Part shown: piece after piece, positions 6,068 to 12,190 of the stretch
How positions within the stretch are numbered: the first letter of the stretch is position 1
Layout: each line of letters opens with the position of its first letter
Source of the DNA: a virus
DNA: 30,784 nucleotides
Direction: 5' to 3' (one strand)
Virus record (IMG/VR): IMGVR_UViG_3300028392_000213
Span: 1 to 30,784 of that record
The notes under the pieces: generated by a model
The model's database searches: none
What the model saw: only the letters and a program-made list of their open reading frames with translations
Told to the model about the DNA's origin: nothing
Made by a program: the position numbers and the translations under genes

Positions 6068-6115
6068 GGTAATACTTATTGCTACCCAAAAACCCTACAG
6101 TCAAAAGTAATACTT
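6041..6115. promoter_or_regulatory. Three GTAATACTT sites in a divergent control region
   Basis: GTAATACTT occurs at 6041-6049 (inside the start of the - strand gene), 6069-6077 and 6107-6115. The third is AAGTAATACTT, a near-palindrome (AAGTA-A-TACTT). A possible - strand promoter (TTGACT at 6104-6099, poor -10 CAATAA) overlaps sites two and three. This could be an operator for the gene at 5648-6067. Confidence 0.35.
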
Positions 6116-6125
6116 TGGCATTACA

Positions 6126-6154
6126 TTGACCGCTAATTCACATGATGCTATACT
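6126..6154 (+). promoter_or_regulatory. Sigma70 promoter for the 6190 gene
   Basis: TTGACC (6126-6131), a 17-base spacer, and TATACT (6149-6154) make five of six matches to each consensus hexamer. The leader after it (ATAGACTTACAAACAAACGC, then AAGGAGC) is nearly identical to that of the 6420 promoter. Confidence 0.8.
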
Positions 6155-6189
6155 ATAGACTTACAAACAAACGCTTCAAGGAGCATGAG

Positions 6190-6405
6190 ATGGCAAAAAT
6201 CAAGTCTGGCACTTTTATTCCATTGGCACAAACAAGTCAAGTCCTGTGTCCTAATATCAAAGAGGCATACAAAATCCAAGCCAATAATGATTGATTCCAA
6301 AGAACTTTTGGCATGTTGAAAGATGGTGGTCATGCTGTAAGTCCAGATGGCTCCTATCAAACATTGACCAAAGATGAATCACGCAACGGTTGGATTGTTG
6401 CATAA
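6190..6405 (+). pseudogene. Small gene interrupted by an in-frame TGA
   Basis: From the ATG at 6190 (AAGGAG upstream) the frame reads 34 codons beginning MAKIKSGTFIPLAQTSQVLC, then meets TGA at 6292-6294. It continues in the same frame for 36 codons (FQRTFGMLKDGGHAVSPDGS and on to NGWIVA) to TAA at 6405. Both halves look protein-like and keep one frame, so a single Trp codon TGG changed to TGA is the simplest reading. It may be a true pseudogene, a sequencing or assembly error, readthrough, or two tiny genes (a second start at 6319 lacks a ribosome binding site). It has its own strong promoter. Other genes here end in TGA, so the code has not been reassigned generally. Confidence 0.55.
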
Positions 6406-6419
6406 ACGCAACACACGGG

Positions 6420-6448
6420 TTGACCCCAAAATCACATTTTGTTATACT
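6420..6448 (+). promoter_or_regulatory. Sigma70 promoter for the small acidic protein cluster
   Basis: TTGACC (6420-6425), 17 bases, TATACT (6443-6448). It drives the chain of four small coupled genes from 6481 to 7301, which ends at the terminator at 7345-7369. Confidence 0.8.
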
Positions 6449-6480
6449 ATAGACTTACTAACAAACGCAAGGAGCGTGAG

Positions 6481-6762
6481 ATGACAACTTTTAAGATTAC
6501 CGTGCCTTATACCTATATGGTTAGTGGTGAGTATGAACATTTGGTTGATGAAGATCAAGTGTTGGATCATTTTGAAGTTGATAGCCTGGAGCAGATAGAT
6601 CCTGCGGCTTTGGAAGAGTATCTGCGTGAGGAAGCAGATGATCAAGCAGGATGGGAGATTACAGATGACCAGGTGTGTGAATTGGTGCGTGAGCAAAAAG
6701 GTCTTGAAACACAACCAGACGATATCACTATTGAAACTGAAGAACAAGAGGCCGCAGAATGA
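6481..6762 (+). CDS. Small highly acidic protein
   Basis: The start at 6481 is set by AAGGAG nine bases upstream; an earlier in-frame ATG at 6439 lies inside the promoter. The 93-residue product begins with a beta-rich stretch (TTFKITVPYTYMVSGEYEHL) and then is dominated by Asp and Glu, ending EEQEAAE. Such acidity is typical of phage DNA mimics and host-takeover inhibitors, but no family was recognised and this is inference. Its end is the first of four copies of the GAGGCCGCAGAATGA junction, through which the next gene starts in an ATGA overlap. Confidence 0.75.
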   Translation: MTTFKITVPYTYMVSGEYEHLVDEDQVLDHFEVDSLEQIDPAALEEYLREEADDQAGWEITDDQVCELVREQKGLETQPDDITIETEEQEAAE

Positions 6763-6938
6763 CCGCAAATAAACTACAATCCCTTATGGACCGTGCTTGG
6801 CGGTTGGCAGTAGCAGATTTTGACTACGATGAAGACAACTTGGCAAGTTATCAGCAACAAGATCTCAACGCTCGCCAGGATCGTTATTTTCAAGAACTTG
6901 GCGGTGATTTAGAAGAATACCGCGAAAAATGTTATTAA
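6759..6938 (+). CDS. Small acidic helical protein
   Basis: A 59-residue protein starting in the ATGA overlap at 6759. The sequence is helical and charged (LMDRAWRLAVADFDYDEDNL, then QQDLNARQDRYFQELGGDLE) and ends EYREKCY. It is the only member of the cluster that does not end in EAAE: its TAA comes three bases before the next GAGGCCGCAGAATGA copy, which is therefore non-coding here. The function is unknown. Confidence 0.65.
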   Translation: MTANKLQSLMDRAWRLAVADFDYDEDNLASYQQQDLNARQDRYFQELGGDLEEYREKCY

Positions 6939-6951
6939 AAGAGGCCGCAGA

Positions 6952-7140
6952 ATGAAATACACTATTTTTGGTCAATATCACAAGCGTATAGAGACTGTGA
7001 AATTTAGCACACTGAAAGAACTTGCCCAGTATCTCAACCAGGAGTATACGGTTGAAGACCTATGTTGCGTAGAAGACGCAGATGGGTTTGGATACAATGC
7101 TGTTGATTTGGTAGAACAAGAATTGGAGGCCGCAGAATGA
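6952..7140 (+). CDS. Small acidic protein with EAAE tail
   Basis: A 62-residue protein whose ATG lies inside the second junction copy, with GAGG seven bases upstream as ribosome binding site. It has a beta start (KYTIFGQYHKRIETVKF), a helix (TLKELAQYLNQEY), then an acidic region VEDLCCVEDADGFGYNAVDL, and ends EQELEAAE. The layout of strand, basic patch and acidic helix resembles the neighbour at 6481 in style but not in alignment. The function is unknown. Confidence 0.7.
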   Translation: MKYTIFGQYHKRIETVKFSTLKELAQYLNQEYTVEDLCCVEDADGFGYNAVDLVEQELEAAE

Positions 7141-7301
7141 AACACATTACTATTGGTGAGTTCCTGGATCATGTAAATGACCTGGCTTACGACAATCCAG
7201 ATTTGCTGAATATGTCATTGGATGGATTGTATGTTTATCTAAAAGGCTATGATGCTGAACCTATTGAAATTTCTACTAACGAACTGGAGGCCGCAGAATG
7301 A
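7137..7301 (+). CDS. Small acidic protein with EAAE tail, last of the cluster
   Basis: A 54-residue protein (MKHITIGEFLDHVNDLAYDN and on to STNELEAAE) starting in an ATGA overlap, with GGAGG seven bases upstream supplied by the third junction copy. It is acidic and mostly helical with a short strand YVYLKGYD. It ends in the fourth junction copy, whose ATG leads only to Met-Ile-stop, so nothing follows. The function is unknown. Confidence 0.65.
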   Translation: MKHITIGEFLDHVNDLAYDNPDLLNMSLDGLYVYLKGYDAEPIEISTNELEAAE

Positions 7302-7344
7302 TCTAAACCCCAGTGGCTGCTTGCAAGTTAGTCTGGAAGGTTTG

Positions 7345-7369
7345 AGCCCGGAATCCGCCGGGCTTTTTT
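7345..7369 (+). terminator. Rho-independent terminator after the small acidic gene cluster
   Basis: AGCCCGG (7345-7351) pairs with CCGGGCT (7358-7364) around a 6-base loop, followed by a T-run to 7369. It separates the sigma70-driven cluster from the packaging region. Confidence 0.9.
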
Positions 7370-7376
7370 GTGGCCG

Positions 7377-7384
7377 CATAAATA
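7377..7384 (+). promoter_or_regulatory. CATAAATA late-type promoter candidate
   Basis: It lies just after the terminator. T4-late spacing would place +1 at 7390, the A of the next gene's ATG, predicting a leaderless message. Confidence 0.45.
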
Positions 7385-7389
7385 TCCGT

Positions 7390-7761
7390 ATGACAACGGA
7401 AACAAAAACAAAAAAAACAATGCCTGCAAACCGGCAGCGGGCACCCTCACGCGGTGGCGCAAGACCAGGAGGCGGCCGCCCCAAAGGTTCTACCACCAAG
7501 ATCAAGATTGAAGACCTCATGGCACAGATTGAATTGCAGTCAGGAGAGAGTTATGATCAGTTGCTGGCCAAGAACTATGTGCTGGCCATTCACAGAGAAG
7601 ACTGGGGTGGCGTTAGAGACTACGACAAAGCCTTCATGAACAAGATGATTGCTGATCGCTCTGAGGTCACTGTGCTGGAATCTGAAGATGTGATTGCCAC
7701 CAAGCAGGCTGCCTTTGCCGCTGCCATAGCGCAAATCACCGGTATTGCCAGTAAAGACTAA
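7390..7761 (+). CDS. terS?: Putative small terminase subunit / DNA-packaging protein
   Basis: A 123-residue protein. Its Arg/Gly-rich N-terminus (RGGARPGGGRPKGSTTKIKI) is the motif found at the start of many phage small terminase subunits, followed by a helical body (EDLMAQIELQSGESYDQLLA and KAFMNKMIADRSEVTVLES). Small terminases recognise phage DNA and hand it to the large subunit. The large subunit gene is 2.6 kb downstream, which is unusual but not prohibitive; the 10076 gene is a rival candidate by position. I chose the ATG at 7390 because the frame upstream runs through the terminator. There is no ribosome binding site, consistent with a leaderless start at the CATAAATA motif; an alternative ATG lies at 7420. 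Confidence 0.6.
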   Translation: MTTETKTKKTMPANRQRAPSRGGARPGGGRPKGSTTKIKIEDLMAQIELQSGESYDQLLAKNYVLAIHREDWGGVRDYDKAFMNKMIADRSEVTVLESEDVIATKQAAFAAAIAQITGIASKD

Positions 7762-7764
7762 ATA
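7758..7764 (+). promoter_or_regulatory. CTAAATA late-type promoter candidate
   Basis: It overlaps the stop codon of the preceding gene. The predicted start at G7770 is the first base of GAGGACAAACACA-ATG, so the leader would begin with the ribosome binding site. Confidence 0.45.
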
Positions 7765-7782
7765 ACATAGAGGACAAACACA

Positions 7783-7968
7783 ATGCCATTAGACAAATCA
7801 AAATCGCCTAAAGCGTTCCAAAAGAACATCCGGACTGAAGTTGCCGCGGGCAAACCAGTAAAACAAGCAGTGGCCATTGCCTATGCTGTGGCAGGTAAGA
7901 AAAAGAAAACAGGCGAGAAGATTTCTGCCACAATGAAAAAAGACTCAATGTCTAAAGGAAAAATGTAA
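7783..7968 (+). CDS. Small basic Lys-rich phage protein
   Basis: A 61-residue protein with a GAGGA ribosome binding site. It begins MPLDKSKSPKAFQKNIRTEV and continues AAGKPVKQAVAIAYAVAGKK. Proteins with the pattern SPKAFKKN---E--AGKP-KQAVAIAY are widespread in phages, often near packaging genes (recall, no search); their function is not established. The C-terminus is very Lys-rich, so binding to DNA is plausible. The stop overlaps the next start by one base (TAATG). Confidence 0.75.
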   Translation: MPLDKSKSPKAFQKNIRTEVAAGKPVKQAVAIAYAVAGKKKKTGEKISATMKKDSMSKGKM

Positions 7969-8447
7969 TGAAAAATCGTTCTACACAATCAGATACCAAC
8001 ATGAACTTTGATGGCATGGAGCGTATGGCTCCCTCCAAGAGTTCTAAATACCAGACCAACACATGGTCAGGTCACATGAATGATGGTCGTGAAGTCAACA
8101 TGGGTCGTGGTCCTACCAAGGGCAACATGGGCTGTGGCCGGCCAGGCAAGCCCGGTGCAATGGCCAGTGTGACCAAAGACTCATTCCGTGCCGCACCAAC
8201 TGATGCATTGCCTTCCAGCATGAAGATCAAAAACCCAGACTACATCAATGGTGGTGCACAGGTTCGCACACCTGGTGGCACAAGGTCATGGGATCCCAAA
8301 GCCGGACAGAACTATGCAGGCAACCCAGACCGGATCCGCATGGGACAAAGCGGTGGTGGTAGTTTCAATCGTGAAACAGCAGGCAAGACACCCTCAACCA
8401 GTCGTGGCGAAACCAACTTCAACTATGGCCCCAAGAGCCAATATTAA
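7968..8447 (+). CDS. Hypothetical low-complexity Gly/Asn/Ser-rich protein with GRGPTKGN motif
   Basis: A 159-residue protein, basic and apparently largely disordered (rich in Gly, Asn, Ser, Thr, Lys). It contains NMGRGPTKGNMG at about residues 44-55, closely resembling NVGRGPTRGNAG and NVKRGPTTGN in the gene at 8816. It ends in an aromatic tail, NFNYGPKSQY, and the 8816 protein likewise ends GATSGY. Translational coupling (TAATG) links it to the Lys-rich protein. It may be a minor virion or DNA-condensing protein, but this is inference. Confidence 0.65.
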   Translation: MKNRSTQSDTNMNFDGMERMAPSKSSKYQTNTWSGHMNDGREVNMGRGPTKGNMGCGRPGKPGAMASVTKDSFRAAPTDALPSSMKIKNPDYINGGAQVRTPGGTRSWDPKAGQNYAGNPDRIRMGQSGGGSFNRETAGKTPSTSRGETNFNYGPKSQY

Positions 8448-8457
8448 GGACGAGACT

Positions 8458-8805
8458 GTGAACACACCATTTCAAATTCAAGGAACCAACTGGGCAATAG
8501 ATGCGTCAGATGATTCAGCCTTGTATCAATTAGAGATAGGCAATGCTGATGTTCCCAACGCACTGTTGGTCAGCATTCCTGTTGCAACATCAAACACAGT
8601 GGTAGCAGTGCATGCCAGTTTCAATGAGTTTGATAGTGATGCAGTGATTCCTGTGAATGGCACACCAGGTCGTGGAGCCATTGTGATTCCAGGAGCACCC
8701 ACATTGTTCACTCTCAACACCATGGGTGCCGCTGATGGCAACCTGTATGTGAGCGTGGCAACCACAGCCAACGTCACTGTGTATCTAACAGGCGTGATCG
8801 TTTAA
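8458..8805 (+). CDS. Putative small virion / decoration-type beta protein
   Basis: It starts at GTG 8458, where AAGGA (8447 region) lies about 8 bases upstream; the longer frame from 8248 overlaps the previous gene and is rejected. The 115-residue product is almost entirely beta-strand and hydrophobic turns (ALYQLEIGNADVPNALLVSI, FTLNTMGAADGNLYVSVATT, VTVYLTGVIV), with no charge clusters or Cys. Small beta-sandwich proteins of this type are often capsid decoration proteins; the position close to packaging genes fits, but no homologue was identified. Confidence 0.7.
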   Translation: MNTPFQIQGTNWAIDASDDSALYQLEIGNADVPNALLVSIPVATSNTVVAVHASFNEFDSDAVIPVNGTPGRGAIVIPGAPTLFTLNTMGAADGNLYVSVATTANVTVYLTGVIV

Positions 8806-8815
8806 GGAAAACAAA

Positions 8816-9142
8816 ATGGCAAGAATATCAACAAAGAATCCAGAAGCCCGTGAAATCAATGTCAAGCGTGGCCCAACAACTGGCAACCAATCAACAGGCT
8901 CCAAGCGAGCAGACTTCATGGCTGAAAAGTCACGCACTGGTTCAGAGAAGTCAGAACTGGCCACGATGATCACAGACGCTGTGGCAGCCCGCGGCCGAGG
9001 AATGGAACCATTCCACCTACCAGCAGTGGAAGGCCTACATACCAGGACCAATGTGGGTCGTGGACCTACTCGAGGCAACGCAGGCCGACAAAAGTCTGCA
9101 GGTGCTCGTCGTGGTGCGTTAGGTGCCACAAGCGGTTATTAA
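8816..9142 (+). CDS. Basic hypothetical protein with two GPT-GN motifs
   Basis: A 108-residue basic protein with AAGGA before the ATG. NVKRGPTTGN near residue 20 and NVGRGPTRGNAG near residue 83 repeat the motif found in the 7968 protein. The rest is Arg/Ala/Gly-rich (VAARGRGMEPFHLPAVEG and GRQKSAGARRGALGATSGY). The motif pairs suggest a binding repeat used in more than one protein of this region. A terminator follows. The function is unknown. Confidence 0.7.
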   Translation: MARISTKNPEAREINVKRGPTTGNQSTGSKRADFMAEKSRTGSEKSELATMITDAVAARGRGMEPFHLPAVEGLHTRTNVGRGPTRGNAGRQKSAGARRGALGATSGY

Positions 9143-9149
9143 AACCCCC

Positions 9150-9182
9150 ACAGTCTTGACACTGGGTTGAGACTGTTTTTTT
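9150..9182 (+). terminator. Rho-independent terminator before the packaging module
   Basis: ACAGTCT (9150-9156) pairs with AGACTGT (9170-9176) around a 13-base loop, with an uninterrupted T-run 9176-9182. Confidence 0.8.
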
Positions 9183-9206
9183 GTATAGTTTAGAAAGGCT
9201 TAGACA

Positions 9207-10079
9207 ATGAACAAGAACCAACCTCCTGGCGACAACGCCAACATCTGGGATGATGTCCCAAAAGAAACCCCCAAAAAGAAAACCACCAAAGCAGAAGTTA
9301 CACTGCCTGCTGGCACCACAAAAGAACAGGCACGCGATTTCTTAGAATCCAATCCTGGTCATGAGTCAGTGTCAGTAGCACGCCCTGCTGCCACGGCCAC
9401 TCCCACCACTGCGTCACCCGAATACGACATAGAAGGTTTGATGACAGACTTTCCCACTGCCACTGACCTTGAACGCTTTGTGTTTGACGAAACAGGTGTG
9501 GTGCTGAGTCTAAAAGGTCGTGCCAACAAACTCAAATACCAAGTGGCCATGGATGTGCTCAACGGTGAGCCAGTGGATCCCAAGTTTGTGGGCGAGGGCA
9601 ATCCTTACCTGGACCGTGCTGACCTTGTGCCAGAAGAGCCCATGAAGGCTTTGCCACCGCGTGATCCAGAGATTCCGCACCGTGATGAGATTCAGAACGA
9701 ATTCTTCACTGCGTTTGTGCCACATTCTGATCCAGACTATCATGCCCGCGGGGTCAAGATGCACTGCACATTCCGCAAATACAAGAATGGTTGCATCACC
9801 TATGAAGTGCTGGGACCAATTGAACCCAAGCCCTACGGTGAAAAGATTGACAAGTTTGGCCGCATGAGACCTGAAATCATCAAGTGGACCGATCCACGCA
9901 CAGGCGAACAGATTGTGCAACGCGAAGATGGCTCAATGACACCTGTGGGTCGCAGACTCAAGGCCATGATGCAGACACTCAAATACAACGACTCCAATCA
10001 ATGGCTCAAATACATTGACCGTGACTTTGTGAGCCTGGATCAACGTGCCGCTGCCAACCCCTGGGACTTGCAGTCGTGA
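9207..10079 (+). CDS. Hypothetical protein upstream of terminase
   Basis: A 290-residue protein with GAAAGG about 9 bases before the ATG. The N-terminus (about residues 1-70) is disordered, Lys/Pro/Thr-rich and contains KKKTTKAEVTLPAGTTKEQA. The ordered part has FPTATDLERFVFDETGVVL, which looks like a small helical module, and then a conserved-looking domain (FFTAFVPHSDPDYHARGVKM, CTFRKYKNGCITYEVLGPIE). It is acidic overall with a Trp-containing C-terminus. Its stop overlaps the GTG of the next gene (GTGA), so it is in the terminase operon. No family was recognised; a packaging accessory role is inferred only from position. Confidence 0.7.
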   Translation: MNKNQPPGDNANIWDDVPKETPKKKTTKAEVTLPAGTTKEQARDFLESNPGHESVSVARPAATATPTTASPEYDIEGLMTDFPTATDLERFVFDETGVVLSLKGRANKLKYQVAMDVLNGEPVDPKFVGEGNPYLDRADLVPEEPMKALPPRDPEIPHRDEIQNEFFTAFVPHSDPDYHARGVKMHCTFRKYKNGCITYEVLGPIEPKPYGEKIDKFGRMRPEIIKWTDPRTGEQIVQREDGSMTPVGRRLKAMMQTLKYNDSNQWLKYIDRDFVSLDQRAAANPWDLQS

Positions 10080-10387
10080 GCCAAGAACTAAGAGACGCCA
10101 CCATACATGCCGCAGTAGAACAACGGCGTGCAAGAGATGTCAAGATCATGCAAGGCATCAATGCGGCACACCGTGAGGCCTTTGTGGTTCGCTTGCCTGG
10201 ACAGATTGAACACTCAATGCGACTGATTGCTGAAAGATTGATTGCCTGCCTGGCCAAGCCGGAAGGCTGCCACCTGGACCAACCAGACACCTGGCCTGCC
10301 TCTGCTGATGACATTCACAGTCTCACACAGGCTCTATGGCAACTGGAGCAACTGCGTGAACACTGGCCCATTCCTGAGGCCCTATAA
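10076..10387 (+). CDS. Helical protein immediately upstream of large terminase (alternative small subunit candidate)
   Basis: A 103-residue protein starting at GTG in a GTGA overlap and ending TAATG at the start of the large terminase. It is almost fully alpha-helical (ELRDATIHAAVEQRRARDVK, QIEHSMRLIAERLIACL, DDIHSLTQALWQLEQLREHW). The size, helical content and direct coupling to the large subunit are what one expects of a small terminase subunit, but there is no recognisable DNA-binding motif. Compare the gene at 7390, which has the motif but not the position. Confidence 0.65.
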   Translation: MSQELRDATIHAAVEQRRARDVKIMQGINAAHREAFVVRLPGQIEHSMRLIAERLIACLAKPEGCHLDQPDTWPASADDIHSLTQALWQLEQLREHWPIPEAL

Positions 10388-11997
10388 TGCTGGATCCAGG
10401 CGTGTTGATGCGCAGGGCCATCCGGTATGTGTGTGAACAAAACAACCTCAAGCCTGACAGTCTCTCCCAGTTTGATCATGCTACACAAGAACACTTTAGA
10501 GATCTTGCTATCGAAGTGGCGGATCACATGCGGCACAATCAATTGGAATACTTCAGACCATTTGATCACCAGCGTGAGTTCTTTCAGACCCAGAGTGATC
10601 GTAGAGGTATCCTGGCAGCCAACCGAATTGGCAAAACAGTTTCAACCTGCTATGAAACTGCCATGCATCTAACTGGTCGCTATCCTGACTGGTGGGTGGG
10701 CAAACGCTACAACAAACCAATAACTGTGATGGTTGCTGGTGAAGGTTGGAGTCAAGTTGCCCTGGTGCTACAGAATGAACTGTTGGGTGCTCCAGACATC
10801 AAACAGAGTGATTCATTAGGCACAGGAGCCATACCGCGTGACTGCATCATTAGAGACACCATGCGGTCGGATGGGGCCAACTGTATTGGTGTTGAGATAC
10901 GTCACTCCTCGGGAGGCAAGAGTTATTTGCTGTTTGCTAACTACACACAAGAGGTGCGACAACTGCAGGGTTTCAAATTGGACCTGGCTGTGTTTGATGA
11001 GCAGCCACCAGATGATTTCTTTTCAGAAATTGTCACACGCACTGCTACCACACAGGGCATGATCCTGTGCAGTTTCACACCGCTAAAAGGATTGAATGGC
11101 CTGGTATCAAAATTCTGGAATCGTGAACAGGGTTACGATTACATTCGTGTGTCTTGGGACGATGTGCCTGAGTATGATCTTTGGCACGAACCCTTTCTCT
11201 TGGCACACACGCGACAGCAATTGGAACGTGATTACCTGCCGCACGAGCGAGAGGCTCGCATGCAAGGCCGTCCAATCATGGGCAAGGGTGCGGTGTTTCA
11301 GATCCGATCCTGGCCTGTCTATACCACGGGCGACTATGACTTCAGCCGCATGCCTCAAATACAGAGAGTCATTGCTCTGGACCTGGGCCTTGTGAATGAC
11401 AAAACTGTGATCAGTTTGATGTATTGGGAACCACGCGAACGCGAAGCCTGGCTGCATCGTCAGATTGTGGTGCAAGGAGTTGAAGAAGCAGTGCCCACGC
11501 AATACATCAATCATCTCTTGAGACCCGAAGTGTATGGCACACCCATTGTGTTGCCAGCAGATGCCTCCACGCCCGGACGCTACACCATGAGTTCAACATC
11601 AATCCGCGAACTGTTTGAACAGTATGAACTCAATGTGATCGAAGGTGCCATAATGAACCCACCAGATGCACAAGGACGCAGAACCAACCACAAGAGTTAT
11701 GGCATAAACCAAATGCGACAGATGCTGGAAGTGGGCGTGTTGCATGTGAATGAGAACTGCGTGGACTTCTTGAGAGAAGCCTCCAACTACTATGTGGACA
11801 CACAAGGCAGATTCTCGGATCCGGATGACTGTATTGATTCTGCTCGTTACGCACTGTTGGCCTGCTTGCAAGGCATTGCCGAACCCTGGGATGACAAGAG
11901 CCCACAACAACGCATGGCCGCACAGCGTGATCGCTATGTGAAGTTTGATGATTCCAACAAGCCGTCATGGAAGCGTGCCTTCAACGCACAAGGATAA
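10387..11997 (+). CDS. terL: Terminase large subunit (DNA-packaging ATPase/nuclease)
   Basis: A 536-residue protein. The N-terminal ATPase domain has a variant Walker A, GILAANRIGKT (residues 74-84), and Walker B LAVFDEQ with D204-E205, followed by the coupling motif ILCSFTPLKG. The C-terminal RNase-H-like nuclease has a first acidic strand VIALDLGLVND (D332) and a last acidic cluster DDCIDSARYA (D480, D481, D484). It cuts concatemeric DNA and pumps it through the portal using ATP. The length is normal for the family. The start overlaps the previous stop (TAATG). All motifs expected for activity are present. Confidence 0.95.
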   Translation: MLDPGVLMRRAIRYVCEQNNLKPDSLSQFDHATQEHFRDLAIEVADHMRHNQLEYFRPFDHQREFFQTQSDRRGILAANRIGKTVSTCYETAMHLTGRYPDWWVGKRYNKPITVMVAGEGWSQVALVLQNELLGAPDIKQSDSLGTGAIPRDCIIRDTMRSDGANCIGVEIRHSSGGKSYLLFANYTQEVRQLQGFKLDLAVFDEQPPDDFFSEIVTRTATTQGMILCSFTPLKGLNGLVSKFWNREQGYDYIRVSWDDVPEYDLWHEPFLLAHTRQQLERDYLPHEREARMQGRPIMGKGAVFQIRSWPVYTTGDYDFSRMPQIQRVIALDLGLVNDKTVISLMYWEPREREAWLHRQIVVQGVEEAVPTQYINHLLRPEVYGTPIVLPADASTPGRYTMSSTSIRELFEQYELNVIEGAIMNPPDAQGRRTNHKSYGINQMRQMLEVGVLHVNENCVDFLREASNYYVDTQGRFSDPDDCIDSARYALLACLQGIAEPWDDKSPQQRMAAQRDRYVKFDDSNKPSWKRAFNAQG

Positions 11998-11998
11998 C

Positions 11999-12190
11999 AT
12001 GGATTCACGCACAGCACAAGCCATTCAAGCACACACAGCACCTGTCATGTGGGAGGATCCTGTGCCACCCTGGGTGTTTGCAGGACGCATGGTCACTGTG
12101 CGTGAAATGGCCGATTTAATTTGGCCAGAAACCTGTGCGGACAAAACAGCATTCTTATTGAAATGGGCCACCTGGAATGAACACAATTGA
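11999..12190 (+). CDS. Small hypothetical protein
   Basis: The start at 11999 is set by AAGGA directly upstream and lies just after the terminase stop; an earlier in-frame ATG at 11945 would overlap terminase. The 63-residue product (MDSRTAQAIQAHTAPVMWED and on to FLLKWATWNEHN) is Trp-rich, with VTVREMADLIWPETCADKTAF possibly a short helix-turn-helix. It overlaps the next gene by 14 bases. The function is unknown. Confidence 0.6.
   Translation: MDSRTAQAIQAHTAPVMWEDPVPPWVFAGRMVTVREMADLIWPETCADKTAFLLKWATWNEHN

Larger units (their letters stand above)
6149..6483 (+). repeat. Duplicated promoter-leader (two copies, about 41-44 bp)
   Basis: Copy 1 runs from TATACT at 6149 to the ATG at 6192 and copy 2 from 6443 to 6483. 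Both share TATACTATAGACTTAC, then AACAAACGC, then AAGGAGC and TGAGATG. They differ at one A/T base, a 3-base TTC insertion and one base before TGAG. Both have TTGACC 17 bases upstream. The coding parts after them are unrelated, so the leader has been duplicated or reused as an expression cassette. Confidence 0.8.
6748..7301 (+). repeat. Four copies of a 15-bp gene junction, GAGGCCGCAGAATGA
   Basis: Copies lie at 6748-6762, 6941-6955, 7126-7140 and 7287-7301. Each holds a ribosome binding site (GAGG), the start codon of the next gene and, in three copies, the codons for Glu-Ala-Ala-Glu-stop of the previous gene. The second copy is outside any reading frame yet identical, so the DNA or RNA sequence, not only the peptide, is conserved. 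Confidence 0.9.

Noticed and set aside
8044-8051. CTAAATAC inside the 7968 gene as a promoter
   Set aside because: It lies in coding sequence with no gene start or ribosome binding site at the expected distance; it was counted as background for the motif.
8248-8457. Longer N-terminus for the 8458 gene
   Set aside because: It would overlap the previous gene by 200 bases; GTG at 8458 has a proper Shine-Dalgarno sequence.
9156-9189. Sigma70 promoter TTGACA...TATAGT before the 9207 gene
   Set aside because: The spacer is 22 bases for TTGACA and 11 for TTGAGA; the hexamers lie in the terminator stem.
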